From CAZGUG01 sp964625335 (GTDB lineage Bacteria > Bacillota > Clostridia > Ch29): a stretch of 48,877 bases of DNA. Positions within the stretch are counted from its first letter, which is position 1; the number at the start of each line of letters is the position of its first letter. This document shows positions 25,723 through 34,446 of this stretch, one piece after another. Below the pieces are notes generated by a model. It did no database searches, had not been told where the DNA came from, and was given only the letters and a program-made list of their open reading frames with translations. The stretch spans positions 1-48,877 of the forward strand of contig CAZVBE010000017.1 in NCBI GenBank assembly GCA_964625335.1. The letters run 5' to 3'. A program made the translations under genes and the position numbers.

Positions 25723-26388
25723 ATGACTCAAAGGGCGACGGACGCCAATGCAGTCTATGTGGTGGGCAAGTATTACGGTGGTTTTGAATTCAGTCATAAG
25801 GTATACGGCGAGGGGTTCTACACTTTTAAGCTTATAGTACCCAGGTTGAGCGATTATTCTGATATACTGCCCGTAACCGTGTCCGAAAGATTGATATATG
25901 GAGTTGGCCTTGAAAGCTGCAAGCAAAATATCAAAATTGAAGGCCAATTGAGGTCCTACAATAAATTTGTGGACGGGAGCAACAGGCTGATACTCACAAT
26001 ATTTGCAAGGGAACTGTCGATATTGGAAGACGAGGAGGAAGTAAAAAATCCCAACCAGATAGCATTGGATGGGTACATATGTAAAAACCCGCTCTATCGG
26101 ACCACACCCTTTGGAAGGGAAATAACCGATATACTGGTTGCGGTAAATCGACCTTACGGGAAGTCTGATTATATCCCCTGTATTGCATGGGGGAGAAACG
26201 CCAGGTTTTCAGAAAAACTGAAAGTAGGCGACAGAATAAAAATCTGGGGCAGGATCCAGAGCCGGGAATACCAGAAAAGGCAGTTTAGCGGCGAAGTGAT
26301 AAACAAAACGGCCTATGAAGTATCAATCACAAAGATGGAAAGGATAAACGAGAATAATAGAGACAATAATACTACAATGTCGGATTAA
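25723..26388 (+). CDS. Single-stranded DNA-binding (OB-fold) protein
   Basis: 221 residues that appear to hold two OB-fold halves (about 5-110 and 115-215). The second has GYICKNPLYRTTPFGREITDILVAV, followed by PCIAWGRNARF, which is the SSB-like core. It lacks the acidic C-terminal tail of housekeeping SSB, so it is probably a clostridial SSB paralogue. ATG 25723 is preceded by G-rich ribosome-site sequence; an in-frame TTG at 25702 is less likely. It is a separate unit with its own terminator. Confidence 0.75.
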   Translation: MTQRATDANAVYVVGKYYGGFEFSHKVYGEGFYTFKLIVPRLSDYSDILPVTVSERLIYGVGLESCKQNIKIEGQLRSYNKFVDGSNRLILTIFARELSILEDEEEVKNPNQIALDGYICKNPLYRTTPFGREITDILVAVNRPYGKSDYIPCIAWGRNARFSEKLKVGDRIKIWGRIQSREYQKRQFSGEVINKTAYEVSITKMERINENNRDNNTTMSD

Positions 26389-26389
26389 A

Positions 26390-26421
26390 GGACTGCTTAG
26401 CCGCAGTCTGTTTTATTTTTT
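26390..26421 (+). terminator. Terminator after the OB-fold gene
   Basis: A 6-bp GC-rich stem GACTGC / GCAGTC (26391-26396 with 26403-26408) followed by a long T-rich tail to 26421. Confidence 0.75.
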
Positions 26422-26483
26422 CCTATACATCGCCGGTTGTGGTAAAATATATTTGGAACAACATAATATACAGAGGTGATAAT

Positions 26484-27803
26484 ATGAAGGAATGTGAAGG
26501 GAATATAGTGAAAATACTGCGCAGGGAAGTGATTCCCGCCCTTGGATGTACCGAACCGGCAGCGGTAGCATTAGCTTCTGCCAATGCACGGAAGGCTGTG
26601 GGCGGCGATGGGCTGAAGGAAATTTGGGTGAAGGTAAGCAGCAACATATACAAAAATGGCGTGGCGGTTGGCATCCCCGGAATAGACAGGGTAGGGATAG
26701 ATGTGGCTGCAGCTCTCGGCGCAATTGCAGGACAAGCCGACAGGGGGCTGGAGGTGCTTGAGAGCGTAAGTAAGGATTGTGCAGAGACGGCGCTTGATCT
26801 TGTTGACCGTAATGCAGTACATATTGAAGTGCTTGACAGAGCGGGGGTATACGTGGACTGCAGCGTGGAAACGGATACCGGAACCGGACGGTGCATTATT
26901 GAGGATGGTCATACCAATATTGTACTGATTGAGGTAAACGGCAAAACGGTCATAAAAAGGGACAGGGCACAGCAGAATAACGGGGACGATCCGAGGACAT
27001 GGCTGCAAAGCCTCAAAGTACGGCAGCTGATAGACATAATAAGAGAAATCCCCTATGAGGATATAGCCTTTATGCTGGACGGCAGGGATATGAATCTCCT
27101 GGTTGCGGCAAAGGGCCTTGAGGAAAAAACAGGCATGGGGGTTGGATACAGCATCTATAACTCTATGAGAAGGGGAGTACTGTCCGACGACCTTCATAAT
27201 TATGCTGCAGCTCTGACGGCGGCAGGAGCCGATGTGAGAATGGCCGGGGTAAAGATGACTGTCATGAGCAGCGCAGGCAGCGGCAACCACGGTATTACAG
27301 CCATACTTCCGGTGACTGCTGTGGCACAAAGAATAGAAGCCGGGGAGCAGGAATTGGCAAGAGCCCTTGCGCTAAGCCATATTGTCACCATATATATAAA
27401 GAGCTATACCGGAAAGCTTTCTGCGCTGTGCGGATGCGCCGTGGCGGCTGCAATTGGAGCAAGTACCGGAATAGCTCTATTGTATGGTGCAAATAATCTT
27501 CAGATCGAAGGAGCAATTAAAAACATGGTCGCAAACCTGACAGGCATGATTTGCGACGGTGGAAAGGCGGGCTGCGCACTCAAGCTTTCTACGGCAGCAT
27601 CTGCGGCTTTACAGTCTGCTATACTGGCCATTGAAGGAACTGTGGTTCCCTGTGACAATGGAATCATTCACTGCAGCGTGGAAAAAACAATACAGAACCT
27701 CGGAAGGGTAAGCTATCCGGGAATGATGGAAACAGATCATACCATTCTTGAGGTTATGGTAGACAACCTGGCTACCAATAAAAGAAACTGTATGGGCTGC
27801 TAA
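26484..27803 (+). CDS. UPF0597 / L-cysteine desulfidase-like [4Fe-4S] enzyme
   Basis: A 439-residue protein of the UPF0597 family (YhaM/CyuA, related to the alpha part of iron-sulfur serine dehydratase). Conserved cysteines occur in LGCTEP (Cys22), CGCAVAAAIGAS and ICDGGKAGC. Characterised relatives degrade cysteine to pyruvate, ammonia and sulfide using a [4Fe-4S] cluster. ATG 26484 follows AGAGGTGAT; an in-frame upstream codon would extend into the promoter region. No cysteine transporter gene is adjacent. Serine dehydratase activity cannot be ruled out. Confidence 0.85.
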   Translation: MKECEGNIVKILRREVIPALGCTEPAAVALASANARKAVGGDGLKEIWVKVSSNIYKNGVAVGIPGIDRVGIDVAAALGAIAGQADRGLEVLESVSKDCAETALDLVDRNAVHIEVLDRAGVYVDCSVETDTGTGRCIIEDGHTNIVLIEVNGKTVIKRDRAQQNNGDDPRTWLQSLKVRQLIDIIREIPYEDIAFMLDGRDMNLLVAAKGLEEKTGMGVGYSIYNSMRRGVLSDDLHNYAAALTAAGADVRMAGVKMTVMSSAGSGNHGITAILPVTAVAQRIEAGEQELARALALSHIVTIYIKSYTGKLSALCGCAVAAAIGASTGIALLYGANNLQIEGAIKNMVANLTGMICDGGKAGCALKLSTAASAALQSAILAIEGTVVPCDNGIIHCSVEKTIQNLGRVSYPGMMETDHTILEVMVDNLATNKRNCMGC

Positions 27804-27810
27804 AAAACGT

Positions 27811-27830
27811 ATCCGTCAAGGGTACCGGAT
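27811..27830. terminator. Weak bidirectional terminator between convergent genes
   Basis: Stem ATCCG / CGGAT with a 10-base loop between two convergent genes. On the minus strand it is followed by a run of T (27802-27808 read in reverse). Confidence 0.45.
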
Positions 27831-27835
27831 TGCTT

Positions 27836-29185
27836 TTACTGTTCTTCATGATAAATCATTCTGTAGTATGAAGTCTTAAATCCCATCTTTTCATATAATT
27901 TTTTGGCTCTTCTGTTATCAAGGTCAACATGAAGGGACAGTTTTCCCTTTGTAAGCTCTATCATTTCATTTATAAGTTCCGTGGCTATGCCGCGGCCCTT
28001 ATTCCCTTCCTTTGTACATATATATCCAAGATGATATGTAGGAATGAAATCCTTAAAACCTAAGTTAACAACCACACATACACCCTGAGGAGTGTTGTTT
28101 CTGAGACCCAAAATAATAAAACCGGATTTTATTGCCGATTCAACTGCGTCCTCAGTTTCCTCAATAGGGTCGGAGTATTCCTGCAGCCACTCTTTTATCC
28201 ATTGGCAAATTGTATCTTTGGAATATTCTTTAAAATCGGTAATTCTTTGGAGTTCTATGTCACTTTTACCGTCATTAAGGACTATTACATGTTTTCCGTC
28301 CTTTATATTGCCCTGTTTTGCCAGCTTATAAAATCCGGCAAACGGATAGCCCTCCTGTATGGATAATAGTATGTTTTCCTGTTTTTTTAAAACCCTGGTG
28401 CTCTCTTTTAAAGTTTTTTCATCCACTGATATTATTTTGCCATTTGTATCATGAATGGCTTTCAGGGTATCCTCCAAAAGGCTCCCTTCACCTGCGAACA
28501 AATGCCTTGTATACTTATTAACCTTTATGTCATAGTCTTCCAGGTCATTAACCTCCATATTTTTCTTGTAATCGTCGTATATGGTATTACCCTTTGGGAT
28601 TGTACATGAATATATTTGGGGATATTTATTGATATTGCCTTCAACCCATTTGTTCACAAAACCGTTATAAAGGCTTGACACCGTATATCCATAGCTTAAT
28701 TGCGTAAACACGGTGCTTATGTTATCCTTCAATTTATCGGCAATCTCTTCGCCGATTTTTTGCAGCGCGATTATACTCAGATGTTTATTAGCATATGGAT
28801 TAGATGCATTATAGAAATTATTGGATTTGCAATATTTATCTACGGGTTCATATATGTTGTCATAATTATTTGCTTTGAAATCTATCAGGAGCTGTCCATC
28901 AAATGCATCCTTCTTCCATTGTTCCTTTTGAAACACAGGAATTTTAACATCCAAATCATAGCTTTCGCAAAACTGAATGACAGAATTAATGTAATCATGG
29001 GAACCATCTACCACAAGGCCGTTCTTCTTATGATGCAGAGCATCCTCAACAATTATTTCCGACACCCTGTCATACTTATGTCCGTTTGGGTTCGCGCCTT
29101 CCAGCTTTAAGTATATTTGTTTTACACCCAGGTATTTTTCAAGGTTTTTTGCCCTCAATAAAGGGGTCCTGCCGGTTTTATTCAA
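27836..29185 (-). CDS. Threonine-synthase-like PLP domain fused to GNAT acetyltransferase
   Basis: 449 residues. Residues 1-310 resemble the threonine synthase/cysteine synthase fold (TPLLRAKNLEKYLGV, then LKLEGANPNG). Residues about 325-449 form a GNAT domain with the acetyl-CoA loop KGRGIATEL. The usual PLP lysine motif NPTGSFKDRG reads NPNGHKYDRV here, so Lys37 is one position early and may or may not bind PLP. The start is TTG at 29185-29183 after GGAGTG. A strong promoter (29223-29251) drives it. The arginine genes lie upstream on the same strand but end in their own terminator. The substrate is unknown. Confidence 0.78.
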   Translation of the reverse strand: MNKTGRTPLLRAKNLEKYLGVKQIYLKLEGANPNGHKYDRVSEIIVEDALHHKKNGLVVDGSHDYINSVIQFCESYDLDVKIPVFQKEQWKKDAFDGQLLIDFKANNYDNIYEPVDKYCKSNNFYNASNPYANKHLSIIALQKIGEEIADKLKDNISTVFTQLSYGYTVSSLYNGFVNKWVEGNINKYPQIYSCTIPKGNTIYDDYKKNMEVNDLEDYDIKVNKYTRHLFAGEGSLLEDTLKAIHDTNGKIISVDEKTLKESTRVLKKQENILLSIQEGYPFAGFYKLAKQGNIKDGKHVIVLNDGKSDIELQRITDFKEYSKDTICQWIKEWLQEYSDPIEETEDAVESAIKSGFIILGLRNNTPQGVCVVVNLGFKDFIPTYHLGYICTKEGNKGRGIATELINEMIELTKGKLSLHVDLDNRRAKKLYEKMGFKTSYYRMIYHEEQ

Positions 29186-29222
29186 AAAATCACTCCTTTA
29201 TAATAGTCGGGTACAGTATTAA

Positions 29223-29251
29223 ATGATATAAAAGACCACTGCCTATGTCAA
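29223..29251 (-). promoter_or_regulatory. Sigma-A promoter of the PLP-GNAT gene
   Basis: Minus-strand TTGACA (29246-29251) and TATCAT (29223-29228) with a 17-base spacer, 38 bases before the start codon. An 8-base inverted repeat AAAAGACC (29230-29237) / GGTCTTTT (29258-29265) spans the -35 box and could be an operator. Confidence 0.75.
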
Positions 29252-29360
29252 GTTTTGGGTCTTTTTTGGTATGTCTGTTCATATTATTTCCTGATTAATG
29301 CGGAATTATTGCGGAATTACTGAGGAATGTCTTAAGCACCATTATGATAGCTTACTGACT

Positions 29361-29400
29361 TAAAAAAATGCGACACCCGGGAACCATCCCCGTTGCCGCA
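29361..29400 (-). terminator. argH terminator formed by REP-like hairpin, copy 4
   Basis: On the minus strand the arms TGCGGCA and TGTCGCA (with one G-U pair) enclose GGGGATGGTTCCCGGG and are followed by seven T, ten bases after the argH stop. The inner core matches the hairpin elements at 2838, 7947 and 8499, while the outer arms differ. Confidence 0.8.
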
Positions 29401-29409
29401 TATGCTTAT

Positions 29410-30798
29410 CTATTCGTCGCAGCTTAATCCGGAAAGAAAACTCATTGCCTGAAGGATATGGTTTTTCACCTGCTCAGGGGAAGGCCCCCCAGGTATATTG
29501 CGCGCCTTTATACAGTTGAGAGGTTTTATAGTTTCTAATATATCCCCTTCGAAGGCGGGTGAGATTTTTTTGTACTCCTCCAGTGTAAGCTGTTCCAGGG
29601 AAAGGCCCCTTTGGGATGATTGCAGCACCAGTTCTCCAACTATGCGGTGAGCGGTACGAAAGGGCACGCCTTTTTTTGCCAGATAATCGGCCACATCGGT
29701 GGCGTTAATAAACCCGCTGTTAACCGCAGCAGACATTTTTTCCTTATTGAATGTAAGCGTGGACAGCATGGGTACAAATACCGACAGACAGCCCTTTACC
29801 GTGTCAATTGTGTCAAAAACACTTTCCTTGTCCTCCTGCATATCCTTGTTATAGGCAAGGGGCAGGCCCTTCATAACCGTCAGAAGGCTAAAGAGGTTAC
29901 CGTATACTCTGCCTGTTTTCCCCCTGATTAATTCTGCAGCATCCGGGTTCTTTTTCTGGGGCATAATACTGCTTCCGGTGCTGTAGGCGTCGTCTATTTC
30001 TATGAAACTAAACTCGCCGGTTGACCACAGTATAAGCTCCTCGCAGAAACGGCTGAGGTGCATCATAATAATCGATGAAGCGGATAGAAATTCAATGGCA
30101 TAGTCCCTGTCGCTTATACCGTCTATGCTGTTCATAGTAAACTTACCAAAGCCCAGAAGTTCTGTGGTAAGCTCCCTGTCCACCGGATAGGTGGTGGCAG
30201 CCAGTGCACAACTGCCCAGCGGGTTTTGGTCCATTCGCTTACGGCAGTCTTCAAGGCGCTCCATATCCCTTTTGAACATTTCAAAATATGCCATCAGGTG
30301 GTGGGCCAGTGTAACCGGCTGGGCGTGCTGAAGATGGGTATAGCCCGGCATAATGGTAAACAGGTTTTGGCCCGCCAAATCAATAAGTACCTCAAGAAGG
30401 TCTTTGGTTTGGGCTTTTAGGACTGCAATCTGTTCCATAATATACAGCTTGAAGTCAACCGCTACCTGGTCGTTTCTGCTTCTGGCGGTATGAAGTTTTT
30501 TACCCGCATCTCCTATCCTGTCGGTTAAAAGTTTTTCTACATTCATATGGATATCTTCATATTGGGTATCAAATTGGATGGTACCGTCTTCTATATCCTT
30601 CAGTATAGAAGCAAGGCCCTCTTTAATCTCCTGGTATTCTTTTTGGGAAATTATATTGCATTTTAAAAGCGCCTTTGAATGGGCTATGCTTCCCTGAATA
30701 TCATGTTTATAAAGGCGCATATCAAAGGAAATGGATGAGTGAAAATCATCCATTTCCTGTTTGGTATCCTTTGTGAAACGTCCCGACCACAGCTTCAT
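29410..30798 (-). CDS. argH: Argininosuccinate lyase
   Basis: A 462-residue enzyme of the fumarase/aspartase superfamily that splits argininosuccinate into arginine and fumarate, the last step of arginine synthesis. The superfamily signature GSSIMPQKKNPD is present at about residue 279, and the catalytic histidine region PGYTHLQHAQP near residue 156. The length is normal. The start codon overlaps the argG stop by four bases (ATGA), showing coupling. It ends in the hairpin terminator at 29361-29400. Confidence 0.97.
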   Translation of the reverse strand: MKLWSGRFTKDTKQEMDDFHSSISFDMRLYKHDIQGSIAHSKALLKCNIISQKEYQEIKEGLASILKDIEDGTIQFDTQYEDIHMNVEKLLTDRIGDAGKKLHTARSRNDQVAVDFKLYIMEQIAVLKAQTKDLLEVLIDLAGQNLFTIMPGYTHLQHAQPVTLAHHLMAYFEMFKRDMERLEDCRKRMDQNPLGSCALAATTYPVDRELTTELLGFGKFTMNSIDGISDRDYAIEFLSASSIIMMHLSRFCEELILWSTGEFSFIEIDDAYSTGSSIMPQKKNPDAAELIRGKTGRVYGNLFSLLTVMKGLPLAYNKDMQEDKESVFDTIDTVKGCLSVFVPMLSTLTFNKEKMSAAVNSGFINATDVADYLAKKGVPFRTAHRIVGELVLQSSQRGLSLEQLTLEEYKKISPAFEGDILETIKPLNCIKARNIPGGPSPEQVKNHILQAMSFLSGLSCDE

Positions 30799-32039
30799 AC
30801 CGCTTTAATCTTCCTTTGCATTTTATTTTTCTTTTCCAGTTTTTCATCCATCAGCGCCCTTACCTTAAGGGGCAGACCAAAGAGGTTTATAAAGCCTTCA
30901 GCATCCTTCTGGTTGTATACATCGTCCTCGCCGAAGGTTACATATTCCTCATTGTAAAGTGAATAGGGGGATTTACTGCCGCAGACGGAGCAGCTTCCCT
31001 TGTAAAGCTTCAGTTTAACGGTTCCGGTAACCGTCTCCTGGGTACTGTCCACAAAGGCATCCAGTGCCTTTTTAAGGGGAGTATACCACAGGCCGTCGTA
31101 TACCATTTGGGCGTACTGGTTTGCAACCGTATCCTTAAAAAAGGTGGTCTGGCGGTCCAGAGTCAGCCGTTCAAGCTCTTTGTGGGCATTGTACAGGATT
31201 GTGCCGCCGGGGCATTCATAAACACCGCGGGACTTCATTCCAACAAGCCTGTTTTCCACCATATCTATTATGCCTACGCCGTTTTGGCCTCCTATTTCGT
31301 TTAGTTTTTCCACTAAGGATAAGGGCTTATACTCAATACCGTCTATGGATTTGGGAATGCCCTTTTCAAAATATAATTCCAGAAAGGTCGGTTTATCCGG
31401 AGCCTTTTCAGGCGGAACCGTCAGAAGGTAAGTGCTTTCATCCGGCGTAAACCACGGGTCCTCCAAATCCGAGCCCTCATGGCTTAAATGCCACAGATTT
31501 CTGTCCATGCTGTATGGATGCTCCTTTGTTACCGGCACAGGTATGCCCCTTGCCACCGCATAGTCAACGGATTCTTCCCTGGATTTAATGTTCCATATAC
31601 GCCAGGGAGCGACAACCTTCATGTGGGGGCTTAAGGCCTTAATTGTAAGTTCAAAGCGCACCTGGTCGTTGCCCTTTCCGGTGGCTCCATGGGCTATTGC
31701 CACGGCTCCTTCCTTGTGAGCGATTTCAACCAGTTTTTTTGCAATGAGGGGACGGGCGAAGGAAGTACCAAGCAGGTACTTTCCCTCATAAATAGCGCCC
31801 GCTTTCAGGGTAGGGAAAATATAATCCTCTACAAATTCTTCCTTAACATCCTCAACGTACAGTTTACTGGCCCCCGACTTTAAAGCTTTTTGTCTTGCTG
31901 CTTGGATTTCGTTTCCCTGACCTACGTCTACACAGACCGCGATAACCTCGTAATCGTAGTTTTCCTTAAGCCAAGGTATAATTATTGAAGTGTCCAGACC
32001 GCCTGAATAGGCAAGGACTACTTTGTTTTTTGAGACCAT
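30795..32039 (-). CDS. argG: Argininosuccinate synthase
   Basis: A 414-residue ATP-pyrophosphatase that joins citrulline and aspartate. The PP-loop AYSGGLDTSI is at residues 10-19, and the signature segment AHGATGKGNDQVRFE follows at about residue 115. ATG is preceded by AAGGAGG. It is the first gene of the argG-argH operon, with a promoter and a possible ARG-box upstream. Confidence 0.97.
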   Translation of the reverse strand: MVSKNKVVLAYSGGLDTSIIIPWLKENYDYEVIAVCVDVGQGNEIQAARQKALKSGASKLYVEDVKEEFVEDYIFPTLKAGAIYEGKYLLGTSFARPLIAKKLVEIAHKEGAVAIAHGATGKGNDQVRFELTIKALSPHMKVVAPWRIWNIKSREESVDYAVARGIPVPVTKEHPYSMDRNLWHLSHEGSDLEDPWFTPDESTYLLTVPPEKAPDKPTFLELYFEKGIPKSIDGIEYKPLSLVEKLNEIGGQNGVGIIDMVENRLVGMKSRGVYECPGGTILYNAHKELERLTLDRQTTFFKDTVANQYAQMVYDGLWYTPLKKALDAFVDSTQETVTGTVKLKLYKGSCSVCGSKSPYSLYNEEYVTFGEDDVYNQKDAEGFINLFGLPLKVRALMDEKLEKKNKMQRKIKAV

Positions 32040-32062
32040 CCCAATTCCTCCTTAAAATACTA

Positions 32063-32076
32063 TGTATTAATATACA
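32063..32076. promoter_or_regulatory. Candidate ARG-box (ArgR operator)
   Basis: TGTAT-TAAT-ATACA, perfect 5-base arms in AT-rich sequence, lies between the argG promoter and start codon. Its position suits arginine repression by ArgR, but the match is short and AT-rich. Confidence 0.35.
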
Positions 32077-32089
32077 AATTATTATAATA

Positions 32090-32117
32090 ATTATACTACT
32101 ATTTTATATTTATGCAA
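32090..32117 (-). promoter_or_regulatory. Candidate sigma-A promoter of argG-argH
   Basis: Minus-strand TTGCAT (32112-32117) and TATAAT (32090-32095) with a 16-base spacer, about 50 bases before argG. Confidence 0.6.
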
Positions 32118-32235
32118 TAGATTTATATGAAAAAGTTTAATAAATTTTTATAAATTCCCCGATATAGTTAATTTGGGAGGTTTGCAGAGTGACGGGCCGG
32201 GAGTCTGTTTATGCATAAATATGCTAATAAGGAAA

Positions 32236-32283
32236 GGTGACATGCCGCCGATTAGGGGATATCCCTTGCTGCGGTATGTCACC
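32236..32283. other. Long hairpin between argG and lysC
   Basis: 13-base arms GGTGACATGCCGC and GCGGTATGTCACC pair with one wobble. The enclosed AGGGGATATCCCTTG can form an inner stem and resembles the core of the REP-like elements, so it may be a divergent member. Bases 32118-32335 hold no gene; this hairpin is the only clear structure in them. Confidence 0.5.
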
Positions 32284-32330
32284 GATTGATATTCTTTATG
32301 TTTGCTGATTACTAGTGCCTATGCAGTTCA

Positions 32331-32377
32331 TAAAAAAATGCAAAGGAATGTGTACTTTATAAATTGAATTCCTTTGC
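32331..32377 (-). terminator. lysC terminator
   Basis: On the minus strand the arms GCAAAGGAAT and ATTCCTTTGC (32368-32377 with 32340-32349) enclose the lysC stop codon and are followed by seven T. Confidence 0.8.
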
Positions 32378-33562
32378 TATGGCGGAAACCGCTTTACTCT
32401 GGTCTTTGGGGTCTATGGTGCATGATATTCGTATTTCAGAAGTGGTGATAATCTTTATATTAATGTCATTTTCCGCCAGTACCGAAAACATTCTGGCGGC
32501 CACCCCTGACTGGGTTCTCATGCCCATTCCTACCACAGAAAGCTTTGCTATGTCTGTATCGGTTTCGGTATTAAAGGGACCGGTTTTCTTCTCGAGATTT
32601 TTTAGGCTTTTCAGGGCGATGTCCAAATCGTTTCTGGGTATTGTAAAGGAAATACTTATACGGTTGCCAACCGGGGTTGTCTGGCTTATCATATCTATAT
32701 TTATATGTTTTTCTGCCAATCCCCTGAACAGTTCGGATATAAAATTTATGTTATAGGGGAAACCGTTTACCGTTATCATTGCGTCATTGCTGTCCACCGC
32801 CAGACCGGTTATCACTGTTTTTTCCATTATTTCATCACTCTCCTTAATAAAGGTTCCCGGCGATTCCCCGGTGCTTATTGCAACATAAATCGGCACATTG
32901 TAATTATGTGCGATTTCGATTGAGCGGGGATGCATGACGTCCGCACCTAGACTGGCCATCTCCATCATCTCCTGGTAATTGATGCTTTCCAGCTTGCGGG
33001 CATTAGGATACAGTCCGGGGTCAATTGTATATATGCCATCCACATCTGTATATATCTCGCATACCGCCCCCAGTTTAGCTGCGAGGGCCACGGCGGTTGT
33101 GTCCGAGCCTCCCCGGCCAAGGGTTGTGATCTCATTATTTGTGTTTATACCCTGAAAACCTGCCACAATAACTACATTGTCTTTATCCAGTTCCTCATAA
33201 ATAACCGATGTATTTATGTCTGCAATCTTTGACTTTGTATGAAAGCCCTCTGTAATAAGCTCTATCTGGTGTCCTGTAAAGGACCGGGCTTTGCACCCGA
33301 TATCGTTAAGAGCTATAGATAATAACGCTATTGATATCTGTTCCCCGGTGGACATCAGCACATCAAGTTCCCTGGGCCGTGGCTTTTCGCTCAACCGTCT
33401 GGCCATCGACAGTAGCTCATCGGTTGAATTTCCCATGGCCGATACCACCACCACAAGCTTTGCGCCGGTTTCCTTTTTTTCTTTAATTCTTCTTGCAACA
33501 TTTTTTATTCTATCCAGATCTCCTACCGACGAACCGCCGTATTTTTGAACTATTATGTCCAT
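32357..33562 (-). CDS. lysC: Aspartate kinase
   Basis: A 401-residue enzyme that phosphorylates aspartate at the entry to lysine, threonine and methionine synthesis. The N-terminal kinase motif VQKYGGSSV and a FQGINTNNEITTLGRGGSD-type active-site region are present, followed by two ACT domains (about 265-400) for feedback control. It is transcribed in the same direction as the dap genes but separated from dapH by a terminator, so it probably has its own promoter. No riboswitch was seen directly upstream. Confidence 0.95.
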   Translation of the reverse strand: MDIIVQKYGGSSVGDLDRIKNVARRIKEKKETGAKLVVVVSAMGNSTDELLSMARRLSEKPRPRELDVLMSTGEQISIALLSIALNDIGCKARSFTGHQIELITEGFHTKSKIADINTSVIYEELDKDNVVIVAGFQGINTNNEITTLGRGGSDTTAVALAAKLGAVCEIYTDVDGIYTIDPGLYPNARKLESINYQEMMEMASLGADVMHPRSIEIAHNYNVPIYVAISTGESPGTFIKESDEIMEKTVITGLAVDSNDAMITVNGFPYNINFISELFRGLAEKHINIDMISQTTPVGNRISISFTIPRNDLDIALKSLKNLEKKTGPFNTETDTDIAKLSVVGMGMRTQSGVAARMFSVLAENDINIKIITTSEIRISCTIDPKDQSKAVSAIAKEFNL

Positions 33563-33595
33563 TGCTTCACATCCTTGTCCGACTTATTTTAATAA

Positions 33596-33633
33596 AAAAC
33601 CATCGATTACAGGGAGCGTAATCGATGGTTTTT
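33596..33633. terminator. Bidirectional terminator between dapH and lysC
   Basis: Perfect arms AAAACCATCGATTAC (33596-33610) and GTAATCGATGGTTTT (33618-33632) with a seven-base loop. On the minus strand it is followed by six T, so it ends the asd-dap operon before lysC. Confidence 0.88.
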
Positions 33634-33643
33634 ATCGATGAAT

Positions 33644-34429
33644 CTATCCCCTTAAATCCTCAAGAATTTTCGTTTTGTCCCTTGTGGTCTGGTCAATACG
33701 TTTTATGAATTTGGCCGGGGTACCTGCAACCACTACTCCCGGTTCCACATCCCTGGTAACCACTGAACCCGCAGCAACGACAGCGCCTTTACCCACACGA
33801 ACTCCCTCCAGAATAACTGCATTTGCTCCTATGAGCACGTTGTCTTCAATTATAACAGGGGTGCTGCTGGGAGGTTCCAGGACGCCGGCAATAACTGACC
33901 CTGCTCCGACGTGTACATTTTTCCCTATTACTCCTCTGGCGCCTATCACGGCATTCATATCTACCATGCTTCCGTCACCGATATCCGCCCCAATGTTTAT
34001 CACGGCTCCCATCATAATAACCGCGCCCTTGCCTATACTGCATTTGTCCCTGATAAATGCGCCGGGCTCTATACGGGCATTGGTGTTTTTAATATCCAAA
34101 AGGGGTATCGCTGAATTCCTTCTGTCGCAGTCTATATGGAATTTTCTTATTTTCTGCTTGTGATACTCCAAAAGCTTTGTAAACTGGTTGTATTCACCAA
34201 TAATTATCCAGAAGTTGTCGTTGCCATATATCTGGAGGTTTTCAAACTCCACTCCCTCTAAGTTTCCATCTACATACGCCTTGACAGGGGTAGTCTTAAC
34301 CGCATTCTTTATATAGGCGGCTATTTTGTACGGATCCTTCAAATCATCTTCAAGGCAGCTGCATTCTTCCGTATTGCATACATCCTCCAGGCAGCCACAG
34401 CCCGGTGTGTTGCATTTATCATTTGTCAT
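33644..34429 (-). CDS. dapH: Tetrahydrodipicolinate N-acetyltransferase with Cys-rich N-terminus
   Basis: 261 residues. From about residue 30 it matches DapH, a left-handed beta-helix acyltransferase that acetylates tetrahydrodipicolinate in the lysine/diaminopimelate pathway. Hexapeptide repeats cover about residues 115-225, with the usual N-terminal DPYKIAAYIKNA segment. The first 29 residues are an unusual extension of two tandem 12-residue units of pattern CNTxxCxCLEDx, with Cys at 6, 11, 13, 18, 23 and 25. There is no alternative Met after the extension, so it appears to be translated. It lies 17 bases after dapB in the operon. Confidence 0.93.
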   Translation of the reverse strand: MTNDKCNTPGCGCLEDVCNTEECSCLEDDLKDPYKIAAYIKNAVKTTPVKAYVDGNLEGVEFENLQIYGNDNFWIIIGEYNQFTKLLEYHKQKIRKFHIDCDRRNSAIPLLDIKNTNARIEPGAFIRDKCSIGKGAVIMMGAVINIGADIGDGSMVDMNAVIGARGVIGKNVHVGAGSVIAGVLEPPSSTPVIIEDNVLIGANAVILEGVRVGKGAVVAAGSVVTRDVEPGVVVAGTPAKFIKRIDQTTRDKTKILEDLRG

Positions 34430-34446
34430 TGGAGTATCATCCCTTT

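Noticed and set aside
26571..27329. Minus-strand open frame of about 250 codons
   Set aside because: It lies opposite the cysteine desulfidase-like gene; the composition is that of a shadow frame with many His, Cys and Tyr residues.
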